From NCBI GenBank assembly GCA_963691705.1, contig OY829543.1, positions 33,858,025-33,922,024 of the forward strand: a DNA stretch of 64,000 bases. Reading direction: 5' to 3'. The stretch is from Viola odorata. Taxonomy: Eukaryota; Streptophyta; Magnoliopsida; Malpighiales; Violaceae. Below the pieces are notes generated by a model. It saw nothing but the letters and a program-made list of their open reading frames with translations, was not told the origin of the DNA and did no database searches. Made by a program: the position numbers and the translations under genes. Of this stretch, positions 23,510-33,319 are shown one piece after another (position 1 is the stretch's first letter; the number at the start of each line of letters is the position of its first letter).

Positions 23510-24981
23510 ATGCCTCGAGTACAGCAAGTAGCCCATAAGCTCGCAACCTCAGACCCTGAATGTTCCTCCTCCTCTCACAAATCTCTTAGCCTCTGCCTCG
23601 ACGAGGAGCAACCACCTTCTCAAACCATCCCTCCTACCACCGAACTAAACCCAACCTCCACCGCCGCTCACCAGTCGGATGGTGAGCTAGAAATCACCGG
23701 TGCGATTCCAGCGACCTCCACAATGACGAGATCTGGCCATTCATGGGGATTAGAGAGGTCAGAAACAACCTGGATTGAAGACGCTTGCGGGGTAGAGGCA
23801 GGCGCTTGCGTCGAGGTCTCGTCATTGTGGAGGTTGGGTTTATCATCACTGGGGTGAGCTAGAAATCACCGGTGCGATTCCAGTGACCTTCCTTATATAA
23901 GTTGCATGCTATGAACTCCAGAGTCGTTAGCCCGTACGTGCGCCTAGATCTGGAATTTTTGAGAAAAATAGGACAGGACGCTCGAGTCCGAGAGCTCGTT
24001 GGTAATATCGGTTGGGATTCTTTTTTCTTTTTGGAGCACCCAACCTATGGCGAGCCCTCGCTGGAGCTGTTTACCACTTTTTGGGTTGGTTCGGACCATT
24101 TCAAGCTTAAGGGCAAGCATGGACTGAACCCTTCGACCCCTGAACTGATTAATTTTTGCTTAGCAAACAAATGGCTTAAACTGTCTCTCAATGAGTTCAA
24201 TTGTGCACTTAATTTTGTCACGCCTGATGGTTTAAAATCCAGTGCTTATAAGAATGCTTTGACTGTGATTCCCCCTGTTTTTGATGCTGATGTGGCCTTT
24301 CGTGAGTTATCTAAGAATCCTAATGTTGTTTTCAACCCCAAATCCTCTAAAGCGCATGAAATTATGGACCCTGCCCTTAGAATTTTGCATCGCTTTCTTG
24401 CTCTTACTTTTGCTGCTAGATTTGGTTCTTTAGGGCAATTAACCCTGCAAGAGCTATTTCTCCTTTGGTCCATGAAAAATAAGCGTCAGGTGAATTTAGG
24501 ATTTTGGGTTGTATGTGTTTTTATTCATGTTCAGAATGGCTCTCGAAGCCCCATTTTAGGATCTCTAATTGCTTTACTTGTTGTGAATTTGCGCAATATT
24601 GATTTGACCTCTACTGGCCTTAGTGAGCCCATTGCTTTCAAGGATTTAGGCCCCCGTACACTTGATGTTATGGGGCATTTGTGCATCTCACATGGTATTT
24701 TGAGGTTTTCCATAGGTACCACGCCATCGGGAGAGAAGGTCTTCGGCACGAAGCATGGAGGTGATTTTTCCTACCCCAACCTTTCAAGGCCTCAAGCCCC
24801 TGTTGCCGCTCGTGCCCCCGAAGGAAACTCCGATCGCGCCCCCGAAAGCAATCAAGCAAGCAATCCATCCGATCCGTCACCCCAGACGCTCCTCAGAATC
24901 GAGCGTCTGCTCCAAGCAGTCCTCGTAGAGCTTCATGGCCTATCAACTAAAGTGGCCAGGAGCAAGCTACCACCCTCTTGA
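23510..24981 (+). pseudogene. Element A third ORF in envelope position (ATHILA ORF-1 type)
   Basis: A 115-residue Ser/Pro/Thr-rich N-terminal part (23510-23857) is separated by a local rearrangement from the main 359-residue part, which opens at 23902 and ends at 24981. The main part carries a pattern I recognise from ATHILA ORF-1 proteins: MDPALRILHRFLALTF, QELFLLWSM and LGFWVVCVFIHVQ. This ORF lies where retroviruses have env, but I see no signal peptide or clear transmembrane segment, and a role as an envelope protein is not established for the family. The C-terminus is Ala/Pro-rich. Decoded as two frames because of the indel near 23681-23883. Confidence 0.75.
23647..23883 (+). repeat. Local rearrangement: direct repeat plus two inverted repeats
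   Basis: A 31-bp direct repeat (23681-23711 and 23853-23883, starting GGTGAGCTAGAAATCACCGG) flanks inserted sequence. Within it CCTCCACAATGACGAGA (23715-23731) is the exact inverse of 23817-23833, and AAACCCAACCTCCAC (23647-23661) is the exact inverse of 23827-23841. Confidence 0.85.
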
Positions 24982-25262
24982 TCCCCCTCCCCCCCTGAAC
25001 AATTTATCTTTCCTGCCCTCGAGGAGGGCCAAAAATATTTTTACCTGCTTTTAATTTTATTTTGTCATGTACTTCTTTTAAATTCGTTGAACTCCTTGTG
25101 TGTTCCCTTCCCGCATTGAGGACAATGCACAGCCTAAGTGTTGGGAGGGATTTAGCTATGTGTTTGTTGCATGTTTAAATTTTCCGTTTGTTGCTTGATT
25201 GCATGCCTTTTCGGATTTTTCAAAATTTTAAAAAAAAAAATCGGATTTTTAGGACTTTGCTA
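24982..25262 (+). other. 3' untranslated region of element A, truncated
   Basis: It contains GCATTGAGGACAATGCACAG and AAGTGTTGGGAGGGA, a pair seen before the 3' LTR in Athila elements (the second is the likely polypurine tract), then T-rich sequence with an A11 run at 25230-25240. No LTR end is present; B coding sequence starts near 25263-25275. Confidence 0.65.
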
Positions 25263-26451
25263 ATTTTTTCCAACATGGAGATTGAGGATGTCAATTGTGC
25301 CTCCGTTGAGGAAGTGTCAGATGAAGATGAACTAGAGTCAACTTCCGTCAACATTTGAGGAAGAGGGGCAAGCGACAGTTGATGAATTGAAAGAAGTAAA
25401 CTTAGGCACTATCGACGAGCCAAGACTAACTTTCCTAAATGCTCTATTGAGTCCTGAAGATGCAGAAAAGTATATAGAGCTCTTGAAAGAATTCAAGGAT
25501 GTGCTTGCATGGTCTTACAAAGAAATGCCTGGACTGAATCCCAAGGTTGCAGTGTATCACCTTGCAGTGAGACATGGCATAAGACGTAAACAACCTCAGA
25601 GGAAGTTTCGTCCAGACCTAATCCCATCAATTGAAGCTGAAGTGAATAAACTCATTGAGGCTGGATTTATCCGCGAAGTCAAATACCCTACTTGGATTGC
25701 CAACATTGTGCTAGTGAGGAAGAAGAATGGCCATATCCGCGTTTGTGTGGACTTTCGCGACCTGAATAGGGCTTGTCCTAGAGATGACTTCCCTCTCCCA
25801 TGTGTGGACTTTCGCGACCTGAATAGGGCTTGTCCTAAAGATGATTTCCTCTCCCAATCACTGAGTTGATGGTCGATGCAACCACAGGTCACGAAGCCTT
25901 ATCTTTCATGGATGGCTCATCCGGATACAATCAAATCTGCATGAATCCAAAAGATGAAGAGCTTACGACATTTAGGACACCTAAAGGCATATATTGTTAT
26001 AAGGTAATACCAATGGGCAATGCAAAAGATTTTTGATGACATGATGCACAAAAAGGTGGAATGTTATGTTGATGATGTAGTAGTCATGACTAAAATAAGG
26101 CAAGATCACTTAAGTGACTTGAGGGTCGTGTTTGAAAGGCTTCGTCGATATCAGCTCAGGATGAACCCACTGAAGTGTGCCTTCGGAGTTACCTCTGGGA
26201 AATTCCTCAGTTTCATTATTAGACATCGTGGCATTGAAGTTGATCAAACAAAGATCGATGTTATACTCAACATTCCCGAACCCACAAATATTCATGAGTT
26301 GAAAAGCTTGCAAGGAAGGCTGGCATACATAAGGAGATTTATCTCTAATTTGACAAGACGTTGCCATCCATTTAGTAGATTGATGAAAAAGGATGTACCC
26401 TTCGAATGGGATGAAGCCTATCACAATACCTTCGAAAGCCTTCACCCGTAA
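25263..26451 (+). pseudogene. Element B reverse transcriptase
   Basis: Starts with a degraded acidic linker (about 25275-25360), then VDELKEVNLGTIDEPR, the usual lead-in to RT of this lineage. RT motifs: VRKKNGHIRVCVDFRDLNRACP, MDGSSGYNQI, and YVDD near 26065-26076. A 57-bp direct duplication (25744-25800, 25801-25856) repeats the VDFRDLNRACP block, and the second copy has lost one base, which shifts the frame. About 40 bp are missing near 26013 where FGLKNAG is expected, which returns the frame. The gene is dead, although the YVDD box survives. Confidence 0.82.
25744..25856 (+). repeat. 57-bp tandem duplication inside RT of element B
   Basis: Two adjacent copies starting TGTGTGGACTTTCGCGACC; the second is 56 bp, with one C lost and two substitutions. 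Confidence 0.9.
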
Positions 26452-27456
26452 GTTCTCGTAGCACCCATTCCTGGAAAACCGTTAATCCCTTACATATTCG
26501 CTCAAGAGTAATCTCTGGGGGCAATGCTCGCTCAACTAAATGAGAGTGATAAAGAAAATGCACTTTATTACTTAAGTAGGACACTCATGGGAGCTGAGCC
26601 AAAGTACGCTCCAATCGAGAAGATTTTTTTAGCTCTAATCTTTACTCCTAGAAAGTTGAGGCATTACATGCTCTCGCATAGCATTCATTTGATATCAAAG
26701 GCATATCCTCTCAAGTACCTAATGTCTAGACCAATCCTCTCAGCAAGGTTGGCTAAATGGACATTACTGTTGTTGGAATTTGAGACAAGCTTTGTGCCAC
26801 AAAAGGCCACAAAAGGGCAAGCTCTAGCAGATTTCTTAGCAGATCATCCGATTCCGGCGGAATAGGAACTTCCTGAGGATTTTCCAGATGAGGAAGTTTT
26901 CTTCACTGATTTCATGCCATCATCGAAACGTTTTTTTGATGGTGCAGCTAGAAGCTATGGTGTAGGAGCTGGAGTAGTATTTATTACTCCCCACAATGAG
27001 GTGCTGACATTTTGTTTCACCTTGACGGAAAATTGCTCTAATAACGTCACAGAGTATCAAGCTTTGTTGATCGGTTTAGAGATAGCATTGGAAATGAGGA
27101 TCCACTAATTGGAGGTATATGGTGACTCAAAGTTGATTGTTAACCAACTATTGTCTGAGTATGAGGTCCGAAAAGAAGGTCTGGTGCCGTATCACCAATA
27201 TGCAATGAAATTATCAGAGAAGTTTGAGTCCATAAGTTTCAATTTCATTCCAAGAAGTGAAAATAGGCAAGCAGACGCTTTGGCCAACCTTGTTGTTGTT
27301 TTGGCTGTGACTGAAGTAGATAGTATTCCAGTATCAATTTCTCGGCACTGGGTCATTCCCCTATTAGTTCCCAAAGATGAGGAGGAAGTAAACGACATCA
27401 CTGTGATCGAAGAGGAGAATGAAGATTGGAGGCAGTCGCTCATCAACTTCATCTAG
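26452..27456 (+). pseudogene. Element B RNase H and second (archaeal-like) RNase H
   Basis: Same frame as RT, with stops near 26449, 26509, 26863, 27106 and 27454. The gypsy RNase H part (26524-26865) keeps ENALYYLSRTL, YAPIEK and QALADFLADHP. A second RNase H domain follows (26914-27330): FDGAARSYGVGAG, NNVTEYQALLIGLE, VYGDSKLIVNQ and RQADALANL supply the D-E-D-D positions. Two RNase H domains in a row are known for the Tat lineage. RNase H removes the RNA strand during cDNA synthesis. Inactive as a whole because of the stops. Confidence 0.82.
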
Positions 27457-28650
27457 TATGGGAAGTTACCCGATGATCCTTGTCACAAGACCAAAATAAA
27501 AAGGCGAGCTCTCCGGTTTATATATTTTAAGGAATCATTATATCGTCGTTCATTTGATGGTGTGTTCCTTAGGTGTCTGGGAAGAGAAGAATCAATCCAA
27601 GCCTTACAAGAGGCTCATAGTGGGGTTTGTGGTGCTCATCAGTCAGGTCCCAAGTTGTATTTCCGGATTAAGAGAATGAGGTACTATTGGCCAACTATGG
27701 TACAAGATTGCATGGAATACGCAAAGAAATGTGAAGCCTGTTAGGTGCATGCGAACTACATTCATCAACCTCCAGAGCCTTTGCACCCCACTATAGCTTC
27801 GTGGCCCTTTGAAGCTTGAGGAGTAGATGTGGTTGGACCTATCACTCCGAAGTCATCTGCTGGTCACTCTTACATTCTTGCTGCAACTGACTACTTCTTC
27901 AAATGGCCAGAGGTTGTCTCTTTAAAAGAGGTCAAGAAAGAGATGGTGGTGGATTTCATTCGCACTCACATTATTTATCGGTATGGAGTACCTCGGTATA
28001 TCATCATTGATAATGGAAAACCTTTCTATAATTCTCATATGGATAGACTATGCGAGCAATTTGAATTCGTCCAAAGAAACTCTTCCATGTATAATCCGAC
28101 AGCGAATGGTTTAGTTGAAGCCTTTAATAAGACTCTTTGTAATTTACTGAAGAGGGTCATCTCCAAGACCAAGAGAGATTGGCATGAAAGAGTTGGAGAA
28201 GCTTTGTGGGCGTACCGCACAACCTTTTGGACTCCAACTCAAGCAACTCCTTACACTCTCGTGTATGGAGTGGAAGCAATCCTTCCTCTTGAACGTCAAA
28301 TTTCATTACTAAGGATAGCCATTTAGGAAGAATTGACCAATGAAGAGCAGACTAACTTGAGATTGTAGGAACTGGAAGCGTTGGATGAAAAAAGTCTCGA
28401 AGCTCAAAACCGCTTGGAATACTATCAAGCTCGCATGGCCCAAGCTTTCAACAAAAAGGTTCAGCCAAGATCCTTCCAAATAGGAAACTTGGTGCTTGCA
28501 ATCTGTCGTCCCATTGTGATCACAGGGAAGGTAACAGGAAAGTTCCAACAGAAATGGGATGGACCATATGTTGTGCAAGAGGTCTTGGCGCGTACAAGAT
28601 TTTGGACAAGGATGGACTACGCATCAGACCCATCAACGGAAAGTTCTTGA
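27457..28650 (+). pseudogene. Element B integrase
   Basis: Zinc region at about 27610-27745 (HSGVCGAH ... CMEYAKKCEAC), core with ATDYFFKWPE, IIDNGKPF and ANGLVEAFNKTL giving the D, D and E residues, and a C-terminal QIGNLVLAICRP segment followed by KWDGPYVV. In-frame stops near 27742, 27820, 28324 and 28366; the reading fades after 28600. Integrase joins cDNA to the genome. The core itself is well preserved in an otherwise old element. Confidence 0.82.
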
Positions 28651-28940
28651 AGCACTTTTATACCTAAAATCATTGTAACACCCCTAGCTCGCAAGAGTAT
28701 AAACTGTGTATGGCCACACAAAAAAAAACATCAAAAAAAATTAAAAAAATTGAACTACATCATGACTTGATCCTTCTTCTTTGAAGGTACGTAGGCAACT
28801 TGACATATTTCAAGTGCAGTCACATTATAAAAGGAAAACAAAATCATTGTAACACTCCTGGCCCGCAAAAGTATAAACTGTGTACGGCTAAATAAATGAA
28901 CAAAATAAATATATTCCCGGAGCTAATTAGTCAAGGAAAG
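28651..28940 (+). other. 3' untranslated remnant of element B with a direct repeat
   Basis: A segment beginning AAAATCATTGTAACAC and containing GTATAAACTGTGTA occurs at about 28667-28720 and again at 28838-28892. Between them GAACTACATCATGACTTGAT and GGTACGTAGGCAACTTGA are seen, a pair common in the 3' part of plant Tat-like elements. B is cut at 28940 by element E. Confidence 0.65.
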
Positions 28941-29475
28941 TGATACGATTCGAAGTTTTGGGAGTCGGAAGTAGAGGTGGGGCCGATCAGAGTCACTGTA
29001 GTTTCCGTTGAATATACCTGCAAAGCGCCGGAGGGGGAGCTCCGGCGTAAACACTCTGATGCCTAAGTTAGTGAGGTGGTTCAAAATAGCAGAGGTTCCA
29101 GTAGCGATCTTAGGCTTACCTAGCATTTTGAATGGTGGGGTATTTATAGGCCATGCAAGGGCATTATCTGGGGAAAATAACCCCTCCAGCGATATCAAAG
29201 ACGATATCTCCGAATGACGTCAGGGACGATATTCCGGGTGACGTCATGGGCGACAACTTCAAGTGACGTCATGGATGTCCTGGGATGGGATAGCATCATG
29301 CATGCAGATGGATGACGCGTGAGATCCCCCCTGTTGATGTCGACCATCCCAGAGCTCCTTGCTGGGTAAGGGGCGTCAACCTTCCTCGGCTGACCCCTGG
29401 TTGGTGCGGTAGGATTCCGACCTTTGCAATGATACAAGGACGATAATACCCTTAGGGTAGCCTTAATTGTTATCA
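28941..29475 (-). repeat. 3' LTR of element E (535 bp)
   Basis: On the minus strand it runs TGATAACAATT to CGTATCA. It has the TATA box at 29141-29148 and the conserved GC hairpin at 29026-29047, as in the LTRs of G, C and D. Confidence 0.88.
29141..29148 (-). promoter_or_regulatory. TATA box of E LTR
   Basis: TATAAATA on the minus strand in the context GGCCTATAAATACCCC, matching the other LTRs of this family. Confidence 0.7.
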
Positions 29476-29615
29476 TAAGCCCAACTGAAAATGAGCCTGA
29501 GTGTTTACCAAGGGCTATCATTTCAGCTTCCATTCAGGTTCTACCAGTCAACTCGTGCGATATTGGGTGGCTCGGTCTTCGAGAAGCACGATTTTTATCG
29601 CTTTTTCTTGAGGCT

Positions 29616-29621
29616 TATAAA
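29616..29621 (+). promoter_or_regulatory. TATA box for aORF1 of element E
   Basis: TATAAA 66 bp before the aORF1 ATG, on the strand opposite to the LTR promoter. Equivalent boxes lie 50-56 bp before aORF1 in G and D. Confidence 0.6.
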
Positions 29622-29681
29622 TTTAAATCTTCCTTGCACCATTTACACATTTTTTTAGCATTTCTTCTTCGAATTTGCATC

Positions 29682-30065
29682 ATGGACAGCCTTACCAAGA
29701 ATTTTCTGATCTCCAAAACGCACACCCTGAAGAACCTTAACGACGGTGACGTTGGCTTTCTTGAAAATATATTGATCAAGACATCCGAGGACGTTCTGGT
29801 ACTTCAAGGGATGTTGACTCCCCTTCGGTCTAGGCTTGGTGTGGCTTCTCTGGAGGATTTCAGTCCTCTAGAGTGTGTGTCCAAGTTGGCTGCTGTTGTC
29901 TCCCACATCGAAGTGGTGATCGCTATGTTGCAGCATAGGAAGGATCTGCTGAACTGCTGCTTGAAGGGCGTGAGGATTTCTTCTGCCAAGCTGACCTCTG
30001 TGGCAGATGCTCTGAGAGAGGTCCCTACTCTGCTAGAGGACGATGATGCTGGGTCCCATGCTTGA
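29682..30065 (+). CDS. aORF1 of element E, antisense to gag-pol, unknown function
   Basis: An intact 127-residue ORF starting MDSLTKNFL. I recognise no family. It is predicted to be mainly helical, with LEDFSPLE and IEVVIAMLQHRKDLL segments that could form a coiled coil, and no signal peptide or membrane span. The same protein occurs in G (33320-33697) and, with one stop, in D (55649-56026). Between E and G residues 16-37 are identical although 14 of the 22 codons differ silently, which argues for selection on the protein. It is the gene nearest the 3' LTR, transcribed away from it. The ATG is chosen because it is conserved in all three copies. Confidence 0.75.
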   Translation: MDSLTKNFLISKTHTLKNLNDGDVGFLENILIKTSEDVLVLQGMLTPLRSRLGVASLEDFSPLECVSKLAAVVSHIEVVIAMLQHRKDLLNCCLKGVRISSAKLTSVADALREVPTLLEDDDAGSHA

Positions 30066-30543
30066 CTGTCAACCGTCGTCGTTCTACCTTTTCTTTTCTT
30101 TGTATAAATGCATGCTCAGGCCGTTAGGCCATAGATGAATAAATAAAATGTTTTTCTTTATTGGAGTCGCCGTTTCTTTTTGCCATGTGTCAGTTGAAAT
30201 TTTGGTTGGTGGCCACATCAGCCCAGCTGAAAATGAGCCTGTCTTCGGTTAGACTTTGGTAACAGTTATCCTCGCGAACTGTTCTGCATTAATTTCGTGC
30301 CGCTTCTTCAGTATCAACTGATTGGGTGGTTTTTCGGTGCTTATCGATCAGGGAGAACTTCCAATAGGCGTGATCACAAGATTCAATTCTGCAATTTAAC
30401 CCATTTTCGAAACGCACCAATTTTCTCAAATTGTGCGGGAAGATGGAAAAACACCTCCTCCCCAGCTATTTAATGGGATTTTCTCTCCATTTTTCTATTC
30501 ATCTATTTCCTCATGTTTTCTTGTTAGAGTCATTTGCAGTTTC
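30066..30543 (+). other. aORF1-aORF2 spacer in E, with LTR-adjacent motif repeated
   Basis: Non-coding. AGCCCAGCTGAAAATGAGCC at about 30219-30238 copies the sequence just inside the 3' LTR (about 29478-29497). A TATTTAA box lies at 30467-30473, 71 bp before aORF2. Confidence 0.65.
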
Positions 30544-30969
30544 ATGGCTGATTCATATTATTTAGACCTTGCGGAACGCAGCTCTCCCCCAACTCCTCCA
30601 ACCTCACCGGATTCTGATAATCCTCCTTCGCCCTCATGCTTGAAGAGGCGACTCTCTCGCCGTAAAAGTCATAAGAGGTCGGGGAAAAGAAGGACTTCGA
30701 AGACGGACTATTTATCTCCTCTTGTTTATTCCCCACCTGTTCAGAATGGCGACGTTCTGTTTCCTCACGTCAGTCGCTCTATGGAGAGGGGTTCTGCCAG
30801 CAGTATCGGTGCTGACATCGTGGCCCCTGCTGCCAAAGGAGAGCTAAGTTCACTAAAATTGGGTCAGACGAGGCACACCGAAGAACCTTTTCCGCCTATT
30901 GCTGAGGAGTTTCCATCCTCAGATGAGGAATACTGGTACTGGCCTTCCTATTGGCCTGATGATGATTAA
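30544..30969 (+). CDS. aORF2 of element E, proline-rich start and acidic aromatic end, unknown function
   Basis: An intact 141-residue ORF from the conserved start MADSYYLD. N-terminal residues 11-30 are rich in P and S (SPPTPPTSPDSDNPPSP), followed by a strongly basic stretch (about residues 36-60: KRRLSRRKSHKRSGKRR) that could act as a nuclear localisation signal, and an acidic, Trp/Tyr-rich end (EEYWYWPSYWPDDD). Homologues in G and D share the start, the SPPTPPTSPDSDNPP block, the basic block and the acidic end with a Y-x-SW-like tail. No known family is recognised; a nuclear protein is inferred from composition only. Confidence 0.7.
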   Translation: MADSYYLDLAERSSPPTPPTSPDSDNPPSPSCLKRRLSRRKSHKRSGKRRTSKTDYLSPLVYSPPVQNGDVLFPHVSRSMERGSASSIGADIVAPAAKGELSSLKLGQTRHTEEPFPPIAEEFPSSDEEYWYWPSYWPDDD

Positions 30970-31464
30970 TCTTGCATATTGTGCCTTTTTGTAGATGTCA
31001 TACGACCTTTATGGAATAAAATTATGCTTTTCATTTTCCTCCTTTCTTCAGTCGGCTTTCTGCGTTAACTCCTTATGCCCTCAGGTAGTTATCGCTGAGA
31101 AGCGAGCTGCCGCTTGATGTGACCGTTCTGCCAGCCTCTAGTCAGTGGCTATTTTTCTTCGAGGATATAAATGCTTAGTCATAAATATCCTTATGCGGTT
31201 TTACCACGTGTCACTTTCTATTTGCACGCGTCTCGTTTTACCACGTGTCACTTTCTGTCAACCTTTAAAACGGAACCACTGGTTTCTTTTAACACTTTTG
31301 CTCGGGCTTTGAAATTCTCTCTCATCCTTCTCTCTCTCTTGCTTCTTCCTCTATCTGAAGAAACTTTCTTCAACCGCTCACCGGCGTTTGTGGCCTACAT
31401 ACTGCCTTCTTATTCCAGGTATTTTTGCTCTATTTTCCTCAGATTTTCTTCTCATTGGTTCATT
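30970..31464 (+). promoter_or_regulatory. Upstream region of aORF3 in E with two CCACGTGTCAC copies
   Basis: CCACGTGTCACTTTCT occurs at 31204-31219 and again at 31241-31256, part of a 22-bp direct repeat. CACGTG with flanking GTC matches plant G-box/ABRE sites bound by bZIP or bHLH factors. The aORF3 ATG is about 255 bp from the first copy, the same spacing as the single CACGTG upstream of aORF3 in D. Confidence 0.6.
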
Positions 31465-31815
31465 ATGCGCATGACTAGAGATCCTAGGGTTCTTCAGATG
31501 CCTATAGATCCAGAAATCGAGAGAACGCCCAGTATCTTTACTTGTGAAATGGTCTTGAAAGCCGAGTTAGAGGAGCATGGTATTTCCTTTTCTCCCGGTT
31601 TTTCCGTTAAGGTTCCTGAGGTGGGTCAACGACTCCATGACCTCTTGCCCAAGAGTGACAGGATGGTCTATTTTAAGATGTTCCTTTATGGTTTTTGCTT
31701 TCCCATTCATGAGTCTGTAAAGAAGTTGCTGTGTCAGTATGATATCGACCCGGCTCAGATAACCCCTTCCTCTTGGTGCATAATTTATGCCTTTTTTCGT
31801 GCTTGCGAACTGTAG
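31465..31815 (+). pseudogene. aORF3 of element E, truncated by insertion of G
   Basis: From the ATG at 31465 (MRMTRDPRVLQMPIDPE) 116 residues remain before element G begins at 31816. It matches the first half of the gypsy-type domain in G and D aORF3: a FTCEMVLKAELEEHGISF start, then VYFKMFLYGFCFPIHESV and PSSWCIIYAFFRACE. The TAG at 31813-31815 is at the insertion junction. The rest lies outside the window. Confidence 0.78.
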
Positions 31816-32340
31816 TGATAAGATTCTATGTTGATCTTGTAAGATTTGGAGTCGTGCCTGATCGGAACGATGGCGGTCGGTGTCGGATGTACCTACAAAG
31901 CGCCGGAGGGGGGCTCCGGCGTATACACTCCGATGCTTAAGTCAGTTCGGGTTTCAAAAATAATAGAGGTTCATCTGAGTGATCTCGATCTTACCTTCAG
32001 ATTGGAAAAGTAGGGGTATTTATAGGCCTGTTCGGTGATACCTGGCGATAACAATCCAGGCGATGTTAGATGGTGACGTCACAAGCGATACCGACAGATG
32101 ACGTCATGAGCGATATCATACGGGCTGCCGGGAGCGGTAAGCTCGTGGGTCCCTAGGATGGGATGGTGTCGTGCATGTAGAGTCGCGTGAGTCCCCCCTC
32201 CCCCCGCTGATGTCGACCATCCTAGGAATCCTTCTCTGATTCTCGGGCGATATGGAGATATCTTACGGGTCTTATGGGAAATCGTCCTGGTGGGAGCCGC
32301 AAGTGTGGTAGCACTGTTAGGGCTGTCTTGATTGTTATCA
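31816..32340 (-). repeat. 3' LTR of element G (525 bp)
   Basis: On the minus strand it runs TGATAACAATC to GAATCTTATCA. TATA box at 32017-32024, GC hairpin at 31901-31921. To the right lies TTTTCAGTTGGGCTTA (minus strand), the same bases that precede the 3' LTR of D. Confidence 0.88.
32017..32024 (-). promoter_or_regulatory. TATA box of G LTR
   Basis: TATAAATA on the minus strand, followed by CCCC as in the sister LTRs. Confidence 0.7.
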
Positions 32341-33319
32341 TAAGCCCAACTGAAAACAAGCCCGAGTGTTTACCAAGGGTTATCCATGTCTGAAATCTTA
32401 GATGAAAACTTGTTCCTTCGTGGGGCGGTATGTCTGCAGGATCTTCGAGTTTCTCTGACTGCTCGACGTTAACCTTGTTAAGTGATGAGCTGGAACTTAG
32501 TTCTGAAGCTTTCCAGCGATCAACCGGATTCCGTCCTTCATTCTTATCCAGAGACCTGTTCTTCTGAGGCGTTAAGAGGTCCACGAGAGACGCTGCTATT
32601 ACGCTTGTGATCATGAGGGTATTGCTTTCGCCCAATGATGTTAGTCCGTTTGGCTTCTTGACAGGGCTTACGGAGTCTCAACTTTATTCATGCCATAGAA
32701 GGGTTGCTGACGGGTCACTTGTGATACCGCCAAAGACTGCAACCAGGTCATGTCGTGGATTTGCATTCATTCCGAGTCCATCATCCTTTCAAGTGTACTG
32801 ACAACACATAGAGGAGATAGGCGTTTATAGAGAATTTAGTAAACTTTTATACTTACAGGGGTTTGAGGTCACGCGGGCCCCGTTTTCCTCTTTCGCTTTA
32901 AGGAAACAACGATATCATCGCGGCTTTACGTCATCAGCTGCCTACGATTAGCGCGGCTTTATACCACCAGATGCCTGCGATGTCGATGAGGTTTTACGCA
33001 TCTAGGGCTACCTGCGACATCAACGCGGGCTTACACTGTGGATACCGGTAACCATATGGCTTTTACGTAATGGCTACCCGTGATATCGTGCCTTTTGGCA
33101 TTTTTCCATATTTCATGTTGCATCCTTTCGAACATTCATGTCGCGGATGGCATACGAGCATCAACCTTTGATTCTGCTTTAGGCTTATCAGTCCTTAGGG
33201 GTGACGAGACGGCTCGTCTTTTGAGGACCTCTTTGTTCTTTCCAAGGCCTCTCTCTTGGGGCTTATAAATTGGGGAAACTTCTCCACCCACGTTCTCCTC
33301 ATCTCTGGCAATTTACATC
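32341..33319 (+). other. Region between G 3' LTR and aORF1
   Basis: Non-coding, about 980 bp. AGCCCAACTGAAAA at 32343-32356. At 32880-33080 imperfect repeats of about 40-60 bp carry GCGGCTTTA or GGCTTTTACG words (also in D at about 56240-56460). A TATA box (TATAAAT, 33264-33270) lies 50 bp before aORF1. Confidence 0.65.

Larger units (their letters stand above)
1874..25262 (+). mobile_element. Element A: Athila-like Ty3/gypsy element with env-position ORF, interrupted and 3' truncated
   Basis: A has, in order, an LTR/leader-like 5' region with a TATA box, gag (3210-4912), a 14.6-kb nested insertion (4913-19533), protease, RT, RNase H and integrase (19539-23125), then a third ORF in the envelope position (23510-24981) and an Athila-type 3' UTR containing a GAGGACAATGC stretch followed by a short G-rich tract. 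The CDLGA protease motif, FMDD reverse transcriptase and ATHILA ORF-1-like third ORF define the lineage. No 3' LTR is found; sequence of element B resumes about 100 bp after the 3' UTR motif. The outer boundaries are approximate because no LTR pair or target duplication could be matched. Confidence 0.75.
1..28940 (+). mobile_element. Element B: old Tat-like Ty3/gypsy element, split by element A
   Basis: B is seen as two collinear plus-strand pieces: gag/protease at 1-1873 and RT-RNase H-integrase at about 25263-28650. Both are the same style of plant Tat-like polyprotein, and the right piece resumes roughly where the left stops, with some sequence lost. The simplest reading is one element interrupted by A. 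No LTR of B is visible: the window starts inside it, and its 3' end is cut by element E at 28941. Joining the two pieces into one element is inference; the family assignment of each piece is well supported. Confidence 0.7.

Noticed and set aside
23510..24981. True envelope glycoprotein gene
   Set aside because: The ORF is in the env position, but no signal peptide, cleavage site or membrane span is visible; the match is to ATHILA ORF-1.
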